This document shows positions 1-8,377 of a DNA stretch of 64,000 nucleotides, one piece after another. Below the pieces are notes generated by a model. It searched no databases. It saw only the letters and a program-made list of their open reading frames with translations, and was not told where the DNA came from. Origin of the DNA: Streptomyces sp. NRRL S-31 (GTDB lineage: Bacteria; Actinomycetota; Actinomycetes; Streptomycetales; Streptomycetaceae); assembly GCF_000718775.1 (NCBI RefSeq), contig NZ_JOCB01000028.1, positions 12,362 through 76,361 on the forward strand. The letters run 5' to 3'. Position 1 is the stretch's first letter. Each line of letters starts with the position of its first letter. The position numbers were made by a program, and so were the translations under genes.

Positions 1-567
1 GACCAGCTGCGCGGGCACGTCGAGGAGAACCTGCGCCAGCTCGGGCGGGACCACCTCGACCTGGTCTACCTGCGCCGCATGCGCCAGGACTCCCTCGCCG
101 AACACTTCGGCGCGCTCGCCGAGCTGCGCGAGGCGGGACTGGTCCGGCACCTCGGGATCTCCGCGGTCGAACCCCGGCACCTCGCCGAGGCGCTGGAGAT
201 CGCGCCGGTGGCCGCCGTCCAGAACCGGTACGCCGTGGACCGCCCCGACCCCGCCGGTGACGAGCTGCTGCGGCTGTGCGGCGCGCACGGCATCGCCTTC
301 GTCCCCTTCTACGCCGTCGCCGGAGAGAGCGGCGAGTACGGCGCGACCGCCGCCCACGACGAGGCGGTGCTCTCCGTCGCCCGGGCCCACGGGGCGAGCC
401 CCGCGCAGGTCCGCATCGCCTGGACGCTGCACCAGGGCCCGCACGTCCTCGCCATTCCCGGCACCGGCGACCCTGTCCACCTGGCCGAGAACGTCGCCGC
501 CGGGGCGCTGCGGCTCACGGAGGAGGAACGGACGCTGCTCGACACGGCCCGCGGCCGGGCGGGCTGA
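1..567 (+). CDS. aldo/keto reductase, C-terminal part (5' end outside window)
   Basis: The frame is open from base 1 to the stop at 565-567, so only the last 188 residues are present. The text reads as the second half of an NADP-dependent aldo/keto reductase TIM barrel: HLDLVYLR, a GLVRHLGIS strand, VAAVQNRYAV, a segment on the later part of the barrel, then the cofactor-binding AWTLHQGPHVLAIPGTGDPVHLAENVAA typical of the family C-terminus. The family reduces aldehydes and ketones with NADPH in the cytosol; the substrate cannot be read. The catalytic Asp/Tyr/Lys part lies upstream of the window. Family confident, start unknown. Confidence 0.9.
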   Translation, partial: DQLRGHVEENLRQLGRDHLDLVYLRRMRQDSLAEHFGALAELREAGLVRHLGISAVEPRHLAEALEIAPVAAVQNRYAVDRPDPAGDELLRLCGAHGIAFVPFYAVAGESGEYGATAAHDEAVLSVARAHGASPAQVRIAWTLHQGPHVLAIPGTGDPVHLAENVAAGALRLTEEERTLLDTARGRAG

Positions 568-661
568 CCGCGGCACGGTCCACGCGCCGCGCCCCCCGGC
601 CCCGGACGCGGGACAGTCACGTCGTACGGTGCGGGTACGCGGCCGGGCGCCGCACCGGCAC

Positions 662-679
662 GACTACGATGGTGTAGAC
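662..679. promoter_or_regulatory. candidate BlaI-type operator
   Basis: An imperfect inverted repeat GACTAC-gatggt-GTAGaC (five of six positions match between arms) lies 73 bp before the start of the BlaI-like gene. Actinobacterial BlaI/CopY repressors bind ACTAC/GTAG dyads near their own promoters, so autoregulation of the repressor-peptidase pair is the natural reading. The similarity to the known motif is from memory and has not been computed. Confidence 0.5.
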
Positions 680-751
680 GGCCGCCCGGGCCGCGGCGGA
701 CGAAGACGACCGAGACGACCAAGACGACGAAGACGGGGTGAGGAACGTCCC

Positions 752-1123
752 ATGACCGACGAACGCCGCCCGGCCGGCGAACTCGAAGCCGGCGTCCTGG
801 CCGCGCTCTGGGCCGCCGGCACACCACAGACCCCCGGCCAGGTCCAGCTGAGCCTCGGAACCGGCCTCGCGCGCACGACGGTGACGACGATCCTCACCCG
901 CCTCCACGACAAGGGAGTGGTCGAACGGCAGCGCCAGGGCCGGGGCTACGCCTACGCCCCCGTGCGGGACGCGCAGGACGCCCACGGTCTCACCGCCCGC
1001 CGGATGCACAGCGAACTGGACCGGGACAGCGACCGCGAGACGGTCCTCGCCCGGTTCGTGGCCCAGCTCAGTCCGGACGACGAACGCGTCCTGCGGGACC
1101 TGCTCGCATCCGACGACCGATGA
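752..1123 (+). CDS. BlaI/MecI/CopY family winged-helix repressor
   Basis: The product is 123 residues, the usual family size. The winged helix is clear: GELEAGVLAALWAAGTPQTPGQVQ, then TTVTTILTRLHDKGVVERQRQGRGYAYAP (about 43-71), followed by a short C-terminal dimerisation part ending in DERVLRDLLAS. The ATG at 752 follows a GAGGAAC ribosome site. The frame is open further upstream but that part is low-complexity and unlike the family. The stop overlaps the next start by four bases (ATGA), so it is translationally coupled to a membrane metallopeptidase, the classic repressor/BlaR-like sensor pair. It probably represses its own operon; the inducing signal is unknown. Confidence 0.93.
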   Translation: MTDERRPAGELEAGVLAALWAAGTPQTPGQVQLSLGTGLARTTVTTILTRLHDKGVVERQRQGRGYAYAPVRDAQDAHGLTARRMHSELDRDSDRETVLARFVAQLSPDDERVLRDLLASDDR

Positions 1124-2046
1124 CCGCGCTGCTCCTGCTCCCCCTGCTGCTGCCGTGCGTCCTGCCGCCCCTGGCCCGGCGTGCCCTGGACCGGCTGCCC
1201 CCCGTCGCCGCGCTGTGGTCGGTCACCGGCTGCGCGGTGCTCCTCGCCGGCTGCTCGACCGTGACGCTCGGCGTCTTCGCGCTGCTCGGGCTGCTGAAGC
1301 TGCCGCTCTTCGCCGCGCTCGGCGAACTCGTCCACCCGCTGCGCACCGCCTCCGACGCCGTCGTCGTCCCGGCCGCCCTCGCCTCCGCCGGAGCGCTCGC
1401 CCGGGGCGGCTGGACCCTCGTCCGCTCGGTCCTGGACCAGGCCCGCGCCTTCCGGGCGGCCCGCGCCGAGGCCGGTCGCGCTCCCGCCGCCGGTGACCTG
1501 CGGGTGGTGGACTCGCCCCGCCCCGACGCCTACGCCCTGCCCGGCCGCCCGCACCGGGTCGTCGTCACCACGGCGATGCTGCGCAGCCTGGACGGACCCG
1601 AGCGGGAGGCGCTGCTCGCCCATGAGCGGGCGCACAACGCGGGTGGCCACCACTACGCCCTCGCCGCCGCCGAACTCGCGGCGCACTGCCACCCCGCGCT
1701 GCGCCGGGTGCGCGCCACCATCCGGCTCGCGGCCGAGCGCGCCGCCGACGAGGCCGCCGCCGCCTCGGTCGGCGACCGGCGGCTGACCGCCCGGGCCATC
1801 GCCCGCGCGGCCCTGGCCGGGCAGGCCGCCCGGTCCGTGCGGCCGGGCTTCGCCCCCGGCGCGGCCACGGGCCCCGTCCCGCAGCGCGTCCAGGCCCTGC
1901 TGGCCGCCCCGCGGGCCGCCCGGGCCCATCGGGTGATCGCCCTGCTCCTCGCGGCCTGCGCGGCCCTCTCGTGCACGGCCTCGCTCACCGCGGCGGCCGA
2001 CGTCCACCACCGCGTGGAGGTCGCGCAGGGCGACGAGACCCCCTGA
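1120..2046 (+). CDS. M56/M48-like membrane zinc metallopeptidase (BlaR1-type partner)
   Basis: This 308-residue protein has two or three hydrophobic segments at the N-terminus, a cytosolic-looking middle with the zinc motif HERAH at residues 168-172 and a following AAERAADEAAA helix that carries the third ligand, and one C-terminal membrane segment (about 270-290). That is the arrangement of M56 peptidases encoded beside BlaI repressors. It has no penicillin-binding sensor domain as in true BlaR1, so its trigger is not evident. It overlaps the repressor gene by four bases and probably cleaves the repressor or another membrane-associated target. Confidence 0.88.
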   Translation: MTALLLLPLLLPCVLPPLARRALDRLPPVAALWSVTGCAVLLAGCSTVTLGVFALLGLLKLPLFAALGELVHPLRTASDAVVVPAALASAGALARGGWTLVRSVLDQARAFRAARAEAGRAPAAGDLRVVDSPRPDAYALPGRPHRVVVTTAMLRSLDGPEREALLAHERAHNAGGHHYALAAAELAAHCHPALRRVRATIRLAAERAADEAAAASVGDRRLTARAIARAALAGQAARSVRPGFAPGAATGPVPQRVQALLAAPRAARAHRVIALLLAACAALSCTASLTAAADVHHRVEVAQGDETP

Positions 2047-2297
2047 GGGGTCGTCTCACGACGGCACCACGACACCGCCGACGGGGCCCGCCCCGGAGGC
2101 CCGCCCCGCCTCCCTCCCTTCGGGGCGGACCGGCGCCCGCCTCACAGCCCCGGGCCGGCACACCTCCCGCCGCGCCTCCCGCCATGCCCTCCCGGACACG
2201 AAGGCGGGCCCCGGGTGACGCGCGTAGAAGGGAGACTGGCGTCCCGTTAGTTTTACGTATAACCTCACCGGCTAACCACCCCCACCGGAAGGTCGCC

Positions 2298-2693
2298 ATG
2301 CGCTACGTCGCCCTGGTCACCCTCGTCGTGCACGACTACGACGAGGCGATCCGCTTCTACACCGAGGCTCTCGGGTTCCGTCTCGTCGAGGACGCCCCGC
2401 GCCCCGACGGCTCGCGCTGGGTCGTCGTCGAGCCCGGTGGGGACGGCCACGGCACCGGCCTGCTCCTGGCCCGCGCCAAGGACGAGGAGCAGCGCGCCCG
2501 GGCCGGCGACCAGACCGGCGGGCGCGTCGGCTTCTTCCTGCACACCGACGACTTCGCCCGCGACCACGCCCGGATGACCGCCGCCGGCGTGACCTTCCTG
2601 GAGGAGCCGCGCCACGAGCCGTACGGCACCGTCGCCGTCTTCCAGGACCTCTACGGCAACCGCTGGGACCTGCTCCAGCCCGCCGGCCGCTGA
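2298..2693 (+). CDS. VOC-family (glyoxalase/bleomycin-resistance fold) protein
   Basis: The product is 131 residues, a single vicinal-oxygen-chelate unit pair. It opens with the first beta strand and helix ([26 protein letters not shown]) and closes with the second module ([47 protein letters not shown]). ATG 2298 lies behind GGAAGG. The reading frame extends upstream without VOC similarity, so 2298 is chosen. VOC proteins include glyoxalases, dioxygenases and antibiotic-binding proteins; the actual substrate is not readable. A relatively AT-rich stretch at 2249-2264 upstream is a likely promoter area. Confidence 0.9.
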   Translation: MRYVALVTLVVHDYDEAIRFYTEALGFRLVEDAPRPDGSRWVVVEPGGDGHGTGLLLARAKDEEQRARAGDQTGGRVGFFLHTDDFARDHARMTAAGVTFLEEPRHEPYGTVAVFQDLYGNRWDLLQPAGR

Positions 2694-2730
2694 AACCCAC
2701 CGCACCATCCGCCGAGGAAACGACACGCCC

Positions 2731-3801
2731 ATGACCGCGTCCAGCATCGACATCGACACCCTCCGCCGGCTCCCCAAGGCCGTCCTGCACGACCACCTCG
2801 ACGGCGGCCTGCGCCCCGCCACCGTCGTGGAACTCGCCGCCGAGGTCGGCCACACCCTGCCGACCACCGACCCCGACGAGCTGGCCGCCTGGTACTACGA
2901 GGCCGCGAACTCCGGCGACCTGGTCCGCTACATCGCCACCTTCGAGCACACCCTCGCCGTGATGCAGACCCGTGCGGGCCTGCTGCGCGCCGCCGAGGAG
3001 TACGTCCTCGACCTGGCCGCCGACGGCGTCGTCTACGCCGAGGTCCGCTACGCCCCCGAGCTGAACACCAGCGGCGGCCTGGCGATGCGCGAGGTCGTGG
3101 AGACGGTCCAGGAAGGCCTCGCCGCCGGCATGGCCAAGGCGGCGGCGGCCGGCACCCCGGTCCGGGTCGGCACCCTGCTGTGCGGCATGCGCATGTTCGA
3201 CCGGGTGCGCGAGGCCGCCGACCTGGCCGTCGCCTACCGCGACGCCGGTGTCGTCGGCTTCGACATCGCCGGCGCCGAGGACGGCTTCCCGCCCGCCGAC
3301 CACCTCGCCGCCTTCGAGCACCTGCGCCGCGAGAGCGTGCCCTTCACCATCCACGCGGGCGAGGCGTACGGCCTGCCCAGCATCCACCAGGCGATCCAGG
3401 TCTGCGGCGCCCAGCGCATCGGCCACGGGGTGCGCATCACCGAGGACATCGTGGACGGCAAGCTCGGCCGCCTCGCCTCCTGGGTGCGCGACCGCCGCGT
3501 CGCCCTGGAGATGTGCCCGACCTCCAACCTCCAGACCGGAGCGGCCACCTCGATCGCCGAACACCCGATCACCGCGCTGAAGGACCTGGGCTTCCGGGTC
3601 ACCCTCAACACGGACAACCGTCTGGTCTCCGGTACGACGATGACCCGGGAGATGTCCCTGCTGGTGGAGCAGGCGGGCTGGACGGTCGAGGACCTGCGCA
3701 CGGTCACGGTGAACGCCCTCAAGAGCGCCTTCATCCCGTTCGACGAGCGCAACGCCCTCATCGAGGACGTCGTCCTGCCGGGCTACGCGGCCGCGCTCTG
3801 A
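2731..3801 (+). CDS. add: adenosine deaminase
   Basis: A 356-residue zinc hydrolase that deaminates adenosine to inosine in purine salvage. The zinc pair is H20 and H22 in LHDHLDGG; the catalytic pair is in TIHAGEAYG (H208, E211). The RIGHGVRI and CPTSNLQTG segments and the LNTDN strand carrying the last metal/catalytic aspartate follow in normal order. Length is typical. The gene starts 37 bp after the VOC gene and may be co-transcribed with it. Its 3' end overlaps the convergent DinB-like gene by 19 bp. Confidence 0.96.
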   Translation: MTASSIDIDTLRRLPKAVLHDHLDGGLRPATVVELAAEVGHTLPTTDPDELAAWYYEAANSGDLVRYIATFEHTLAVMQTRAGLLRAAEEYVLDLAADGVVYAEVRYAPELNTSGGLAMREVVETVQEGLAAGMAKAAAAGTPVRVGTLLCGMRMFDRVREAADLAVAYRDAGVVGFDIAGAEDGFPPADHLAAFEHLRRESVPFTIHAGEAYGLPSIHQAIQVCGAQRIGHGVRITEDIVDGKLGRLASWVRDRRVALEMCPTSNLQTGAATSIAEHPITALKDLGFRVTLNTDNRLVSGTTMTREMSLLVEQAGWTVEDLRTVTVNALKSAFIPFDERNALIEDVVLPGYAAAL

Positions 3802-4310
3802 ACCAGCCCCCTGAGGTAGGCGGCCTGTCCGACGTGCTGGAGATCGTCGGACAGGACGCTCACCAGGCGCACCCCCAGCGTCACCGGGGGGTCCCAGCGC
3901 TCGTCCACGACGCGCTCCAGGTCCTTGGCGGCGAGGGTGCGCAGCGCGCCCAGGGTCCGCTCGTGGACGGCGTCGTAGTACCCGGTCAGCTGGTCGGCCG
4001 ACTCGACGCGCACCTTGGCGACCTTGGCGGGGCTGTGCCCGTAGCCGGTGTCGTGCCGGGGCAGATCCAGGCCGAAGCGCTTCTGCCAGCCCTGGGCGAG
4101 CCACACCTGGTCGAGGCCGAAGGCGTCGGCGACGTGGTCGTCCTGCACCCGGGTGAGGTGCCAGACCAGCCAGGCGATGGAATTGGCGCCGGGGGACGGG
4201 CGGTGGTGCAGTTCGTCCGGGCCCAGACCGTCCAGGGCGGCGTGGACCTCTTCCCGGACGCGGCTGTGGCCGTCGATGAGGATGTCCTTCGCATGCATAC
4301 CGTCCACCAT
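3783..4310 (-). CDS. DinB-like (DUF664) four-helix protein
   Basis: The 175-residue product has the DinB/YfiT fold pattern: an opening helix ([53 protein letters not shown]), a middle with WQKRFGLDL, and a late [18 protein letters not shown]. The spaced histidines ([16 protein letters not shown]) are the usual metal-site positions. Related proteins are thiol-dependent S-transferases or isomerases that use mycothiol in actinomycetes, but no specific reaction can be assigned. A second in-frame ATG lies four codons inside (4298). The gene converges on add with a 19-bp overlap of coding ends. Confidence 0.85.
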   Translation of the reverse strand: MVDGMHAKDILIDGHSRVREEVHAALDGLGPDELHHRPSPGANSIAWLVWHLTRVQDDHVADAFGLDQVWLAQGWQKRFGLDLPRHDTGYGHSPAKVAKVRVESADQLTGYYDAVHERTLGALRTLAAKDLERVVDERWDPPVTLGVRLVSVLSDDLQHVGQAAYLRGLVQSAAA

Positions 4311-4326
4311 CGCAAACCGCCGCCGC

Positions 4327-5223
4327 TCACGCGCCCGGAACCCGGCTCCCGGTCTCCAGGAGCGCGACGAGCGCCCGGGCGGCCGGGCTCGTGGCCCGCT
4401 CCGGCGGCAGCAGGGCCGCCGTCTCGTACGCCGCCTCGCCCGCGCCCTTCAGCGGCAGCGCCGTGAGCGAGGGCCGCTTGTGCCGGAAGTGCCGGGGCAC
4501 GACCGCGATGCCCAGGTTCTCGTCGACCAGTTCCAGCAGACTGTGGACGTCGTTGACCTCCAGCGCGACCGTGCGCCGGACCCCGGCCGCGGTGAACGCG
4601 GCGTCGGTGGTGCGGCGCGGACCCCAGTCGGGGTGGAAGTCGACGAACACCTCACCGGCCAGGTCGGCCGGGCCGAGCACCGCCGGGGCCGAGGCGAGAG
4701 GGTGGCTGGGATGGCACAGCACGGTCATCGGCTCGCTGGTCAGCGCCACCGAGCGGAGCTGGTCGGTGTCGGCCTGGGTGCGGTAGGCGAACGCCAGGTC
4801 GAGCCGTCCGGCCGACACCTCCTCCGCCAGCGCGCCCGAGCCGGCCTGCCGCAGCCGGATCTCCACGTCCGGGTGCCGGCCCCGGAAGGCCGCCAGCAGC
4901 CGGGCCACGTGCACCCCGGCGATGCACTGCTCGGTACCGAGGGCGAGCGTGCCGCGCAGCACGCCCTGCACCGCCGCCACGGCCTCGTGCGCCGCCCGTA
5001 CCTGCGCCAGGATCCGCTCGGCCTCCGCCAGCAGCGCCCGCCCCGCCTCCGTCAGGGTCACCCGCCGGGTGGTCCGCACGAACAGCGGCGCCCGCAACTC
5101 CCGCTCCAGTGCCCGGATCGACGCCGACAGCCCCGACTGGGACACCAGCAGGCGCTCGGCGGCCCGGGTGAAATGCTGGTCCTCGGCGACCGCGACGAAG
5201 TGCTGGAGATGGCGCAGTTCCAT
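4327..5223 (-). CDS. LysR-family transcriptional regulator
   Basis: The 298-residue product has an N-terminal helix-turn-helix (MELRHLQHFVAVAEDQHFTRAAERLLVSQSGLSASIRALE) and a two-lobed effector domain from about residue 90. The open frame extends 40 codons upstream but that part has no LysR character, and MELRHLQ is the standard family start. It is divergent from the aldo/keto reductase at 5312 with an 88-bp gap, the usual LysR arrangement, so it probably controls that gene and itself through the dyad at 5244-5259. The effector is unknown. Confidence 0.93.
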   Translation of the reverse strand: MELRHLQHFVAVAEDQHFTRAAERLLVSQSGLSASIRALERELRAPLFVRTTRRVTLTEAGRALLAEAERILAQVRAAHEAVAAVQGVLRGTLALGTEQCIAGVHVARLLAAFRGRHPDVEIRLRQAGSGALAEEVSAGRLDLAFAYRTQADTDQLRSVALTSEPMTVLCHPSHPLASAPAVLGPADLAGEVFVDFHPDWGPRRTTDAAFTAAGVRRTVALEVNDVHSLLELVDENLGIAVVPRHFRHKRPSLTALPLKGAGEAAYETAALLPPERATSPAARALVALLETGSRVPGA

Positions 5224-5243
5224 GATTGAGAAGCCTATCCGCT

Positions 5244-5259
5244 GAATTCCATCGGATTC
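5244..5259. promoter_or_regulatory. candidate LysR operator in a divergent promoter
   Basis: The imperfect dyad GAATtCCATCgGATTC (arms GAAT/ATTC) lies midway between the divergent LysR and reductase starts. Dyads of this size with a roughly T-N11-A core are typical LysR recognition sites. This is a positional and symmetry argument only. Confidence 0.45.
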
Positions 5260-5311
5260 TCCTGTTGGACCGCTGTCCGCCGCCCGGGGAAGAGTGGAAC
5301 CGGAAGATCCC

Positions 5312-6328
5312 GTGTCCACCCCGGATGGAGTCGCGTTGTACACCGCACACCCCGACCGCTATGCCGACATGCCCTACCGGCGCACCGGACGCAGCGGCCT
5401 GAAGCTCCCTGCCCTGTCGCTCGGCCTGTGGCACAACTTCGGTCCGGACCGGCCCGTCGAGACGCAGCGGGCCATCCTCCGCCGCGCCTTCGACCTCGGT
5501 GTGACCCACTTCGACCTGGCCAACAACTACGGCCCGCCGCCCGGCGCCGCCGAGTCCGCGTTCGGCGAGGCACTGAAGGCGGACTTCGCCCGGTACCGCG
5601 ACGAACTGGTCATCTCCACCAAGGCCGGGTACCTGATGTGGCCCGGCCCGTACGGCGAGTGGGGCTCGCGCAAGTACCTGCTGTCCTCCCTCGACCAGAG
5701 CCTGACGCGGATGGGCCTGGACCACGTCGACATCTTCTACTCGCACCGTTTCGACCCGGACACTCCGCTGGAGGAGACGATGGGCGCCCTGCACACGGCG
5801 GTGCAGCAGGGCAAGGCGCTCTACGTCGGCGTCTCCAACTACTCCGCCGAGCAGACCCGCGAGGCCGCCCGCATCCTCGCCGGCCTCGGCACGCCGCTCC
5901 TCATCCACCAGCCGCGCTACTCGATGCTCGACCGGCGCCCCGAGGACGAGGGCCTGCTCGACGCCCTGGACGAGCTCCAGACCGGTTCCATCGCCTACTC
6001 CCCGCTGGAGCAGGGACTGCTCACCGGCCGGTACCTCGACGGCATCCCCGAGGACTCGCGGGCCGCGAGCGACAGCCCGTTCCTGAACTCGGACGCGCTC
6101 ACCGAGGACCTCGTCGCCCGGCTGCGCGCCCTGGACGAGATCGCCAAGTCCCGCGGGCAGACCCTGGCCCAGCTGGCGCTGGCCTGGGTGCTGCGCGGCG
6201 GCCGGGTGACGTCCGCGCTGGTCGGCGCGAGCAGCGCGCGCCAGATCGAGGACAGCGTGGCGGCCGTCCGTAACCTGGACTTCGACGCCGACGAACTGGC
6301 GCGGATCGACGCGATCGTCAAGGGCTGA
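5312..6328 (+). CDS. aldo/keto reductase, YghZ/MgrA (glyceraldehyde-3-phosphate reductase) type
   Basis: About 338 residues. The YRRTGRSGLKLPALSLGLWHNFG opening, the DLANNYGPPPGAAESAFGEAL catalytic region (Asp and Tyr), KAGYLMWPGPYGEWGSRKYLLSSLDQSL, and YSHRFDPDTPLEETMGAL match the YghZ branch, whose E. coli member reduces L-glyceraldehyde 3-phosphate and methylglyoxal with NADPH. GTG 5312 has GGAAG five bases ahead; another in-frame GTG at 5294 has poorer spacing. The gene is probably controlled by the divergent LysR. Subfamily assignment is good; physiological substrate is inferred. Confidence 0.92.
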   Translation: MSTPDGVALYTAHPDRYADMPYRRTGRSGLKLPALSLGLWHNFGPDRPVETQRAILRRAFDLGVTHFDLANNYGPPPGAAESAFGEALKADFARYRDELVISTKAGYLMWPGPYGEWGSRKYLLSSLDQSLTRMGLDHVDIFYSHRFDPDTPLEETMGALHTAVQQGKALYVGVSNYSAEQTREAARILAGLGTPLLIHQPRYSMLDRRPEDEGLLDALDELQTGSIAYSPLEQGLLTGRYLDGIPEDSRAASDSPFLNSDALTEDLVARLRALDEIAKSRGQTLAQLALAWVLRGGRVTSALVGASSARQIEDSVAAVRNLDFDADELARIDAIVKG

Positions 6329-6333
6329 GCCGG

Positions 6334-6352
6334 GCCCCCGCCCGCCGGGGGC
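6334..6352. terminator. hairpin after the aldo/keto reductase gene
   Basis: A perfect seven-base stem GCCCCCG / CGGGGGC with a five-base loop begins six bases after the reductase stop codon. There is no T-tract, as is common in high-GC actinomycetes. Confidence 0.6.
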
Positions 6353-6392
6353 AGACCGTCCTCCGACGGACGGACGTGACGGAGGGCCGGAC

Positions 6393-6422
6393 CCGCCCGC
6401 CGCCCAGCCGGGCGGCGGGCGG
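6393..6422. terminator. bidirectional terminator, 13-bp perfect stem
   Basis: CCGCCCGCCGCCC and its exact complement flank an AGCC loop. The hairpin ends three bases before the stop of the leftward SnoaL-like gene and lies 65 bp past the rightward reductase, so it can serve both convergent genes. Confidence 0.75.
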
Positions 6423-6425
6423 TCC

Positions 6426-6809
6426 TCACGCCTGCGCGGGCACCCGGTCGAGGAACCCGAGCACGGAGCGGATGCGGCCGTCCGCGTCCAACGTGATCAC
6501 GTCGGAGCCGGCGACCGGGGCGGATCCGTCGGCCTCGCTCACCAGTTCCCAGGAGAAGCGTGCCGTGTCGTGGTGGCCGTCCACCGAGCCGAGGGGCCGG
6601 AAGACGAAACCGGGGAACTGCTCGTGCGCGGCGGCGATCAGGGCCGCGATCCCCTCGTGCCCGCTGACGTCGGCGAGGGGGTCGGTGTAGCCGCCCTCCT
6701 CCGACCAGGCGGCGGCCACCGCCTGCGCCAGCCGCTCCGGTCCGGTCGCGTTCCAGGCGGCGAAGTAACGGGCGGCGGCGGTCTCGTAACGATCGGTGTG
6801 CGCGGTCAT
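6426..6809 (-). CDS. SnoaL-like / NTF2-fold protein
   Basis: 127 residues in the NTF2/SnoaL cone fold: an opening helix pair (DRYETAAARYFAAWNATGPERLAQAVAAAW), the YTDPLADVSGHEGIAALIAAAHEQFPGFVFR segment, and two late strands (ARFSWELV, GSDVITLDADGRIRSVLGF). Family members are isomerases, hydrolases or binding proteins; no catalytic set can be claimed. The ATG at 6809 follows GGAGG at nine bases. The longer open frame upstream is low-complexity and was discarded. Confidence 0.85.
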   Translation of the reverse strand: MTAHTDRYETAAARYFAAWNATGPERLAQAVAAAWSEEGGYTDPLADVSGHEGIAALIAAAHEQFPGFVFRPLGSVDGHHDTARFSWELVSEADGSAPVAGSDVITLDADGRIRSVLGFLDRVPAQA

Positions 6810-7128
6810 GGCGGTCGGCCTCCATCGGGGGTCGTCACTGGTCAGGGGCCGGATCCGTGCTGCGGTGATCCGGTACGGCCACCCTGCCCGTCGCGGAGCG
6901 GGCCGTCGATTACCCCCGGGGTCATGGCGACACCACCGGATTCCGGCCAGAACCTGCGCGGAACATGCCAAGAGACTGGCCGGAAAGTCATGGTGACAGT
7001 GGTTCAGCAGTGAACATACTCGACTGTGCGGACTTCACTTCCAGCGAGGTTCCGATCACGCCCCGCACATGAGCCGCACGGAAGGCGAGGCCGGCCGGCC
7101 GGCGAACGACGCGACGGGGGAGTGCGTC
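6810..7128. other. intergenic region with inverted repeats
   Basis: No gene is supported in these 319 bp between two divergent starts. It holds a perfect ten-base inverted repeat (TTCCGGCCAG at 6941-6950 and CTGGCCGGAA at 6976-6985, 25-base loop) and a small dyad GTTCA-gcag-TGAAC at 7002-7015. Both are likely control elements or RNA structure for the neighbouring genes. Confidence 0.5.
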
Positions 7129-7539
7129 ATGCACGACGAGTTCCTGTGCCATGTCACCGCGTACGGCACCTGCGGCGGACAGCGCATCGGAGTGCCTCTC
7201 GGCACCTACCGGGCGCCCACCCTGGCGCTGGCCCTGTGGTGGCTGCGCGACCGGGCGAGCTGGATCGCCGAGCGCCTCGACCCGCAGCCCGAGGCCGTCC
7301 ACTTCCCGTCGAGCTCGCTCGTCCCGGTCGCGCCCACCGTGCCCGACGTGCCGGCCGTGCTGCGCGCCTGGTGCGGCGACCCGGACCGGCAGGAACTGGT
7401 CGCCGACGAGCTGGCCGCCGGCAGGCTGGTGCGGATCGCGACCGGTGACGACACCACCGAGTACGAACTGCTCGCGGAGTCCGTGGACGCCCTGCGCATG
7501 CAGCGGACCATACCGGCGCTCGTCATACCCGTCGCCTGA
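7129..7539 (+). CDS. hypothetical protein
   Basis: 136 residues starting at an ATG with GGGGGAG six bases ahead; an upstream in-frame ATG at 7069 lacks a ribosome site. The sequence is acidic and soluble with no signal peptide. Visible elements are HDEFLCHVTAYGTCGGQRIGVPLGTYRAPTLALALWWLRDRASWIAERL, a central proline/valine stretch, and EYELLAESVDALRMQ near the end. No family is recognised. Codon usage is normal for the chromosome, so it is probably expressed. It precedes the RsbW-like gene by 271 bp. Confidence 0.7.
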   Translation: MHDEFLCHVTAYGTCGGQRIGVPLGTYRAPTLALALWWLRDRASWIAERLDPQPEAVHFPSSSLVPVAPTVPDVPAVLRAWCGDPDRQELVADELAAGRLVRIATGDDTTEYELLAESVDALRMQRTIPALVIPVA

Positions 7540-7810
7540 CCGCCGAGGCCGGCCGCCCCCGGGACGGGACGGGGGCGCGGGCCCCGGACGGAGGCGTCCG
7601 TCGGACGGGAGCGCGGGACGGGAGCGCCGGACGGGGGCGACGCCCTCCCCGGCCGCCGCCCGCGACGGCGCACCGGCGCGGGCCGGGTACCGTGACCCTG
7701 GCCACTGTGCGCGGTCGGCGAACGGATCGGGGGACTGGCGGGCCGGGCCCGGGGTACGAGGACTGGTGCAAGAGCGACCGGCCGGACCGCGCTTTTCCGA
7801 GAGAGACAGC

Positions 7811-8263
7811 ATGATCGAGCACCTGGGCGGGGCAGTGATACCGACTGGTTTCGACGTACCCGTGGAGCCGCTGCGACGCGCGGCGCATTACACCGGCGAA
7901 CCCGGATGCATCGCCGAGGCGCGTGCCTTCGCGGCCCGGTTCCTCCAGCAGCTGCGGACCGAGTGGTGCGCCGCCGTCGACGGTCGCGCCGACGGCGAAC
8001 TCCTGCTGATGGTGAGCGAACTCGTCACCAACGCCGACCGGCACAGCAGCGGCCCCTACATCCTGGAGCTGGAGGGCACCACCACCGCCGTCGCGGTGTC
8101 CGTGTACGACAGCAGCACGGCACTGCCCCGCCGTTTCCCGAAGGACCCGCAGCGCGTCGGACGCCACGGACTGGAGATCGTGCACGCGCTGGCCGCGGAG
8201 GTCACGGTCGAACGCGTCCCCGTGGGCAAACGGGTACGGGCCGTGTTCCGGCTGAACCGCTGA
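7811..8263 (+). CDS. RsbW-like ATP-binding (HATPase_c) regulatory protein
   Basis: 150 residues of the anti-sigma/serine-kinase ATPase fold. The N-box is LLLMVSELVTNADRHSSGP (about 74-92) and a late RHGLEIVHALAAEV replaces the usual GGxGL loop. Such Streptomyces proteins bind ATP and either hold a sigma factor inactive or phosphorylate an anti-sigma antagonist. It sits 114 bp from the 3' end of a convergent SigB/SigF-type sigma gene, which makes that sigma factor a plausible partner. The weak G-box leaves real kinase activity uncertain. ATG 7811 has a GAGAGA site. Confidence 0.85.
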   Translation: MIEHLGGAVIPTGFDVPVEPLRRAAHYTGEPGCIAEARAFAARFLQQLRTEWCAAVDGRADGELLLMVSELVTNADRHSSGPYILELEGTTTAVAVSVYDSSTALPRRFPKDPQRVGRHGLEIVHALAAEVTVERVPVGKRVRAVFRLNR

Positions 8264-8377
8264 TCCGCCGTCTAGTCGACTATCGAGCACCGGCTCCGCC
8301 ATCGAGGGCCGCTGATGGCCGCCGGGGCTTTCTCCCGTCCAGGGCGCCTCGGCGGCGAGCCGGTGCGGTGTCCGCCG

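Noticed and set aside
7602..7639. Three 12-13-bp GGACGGGAGCG-type repeats
   Set aside because: They are short, imperfect and made only of common GC words; no function or recent duplication is implied.
8273..8282. Ten-base palindrome TAGTCGACTA
   Set aside because: It stands just past a stop codon, alone and too short to judge; it may be part of a site but nothing supports that.
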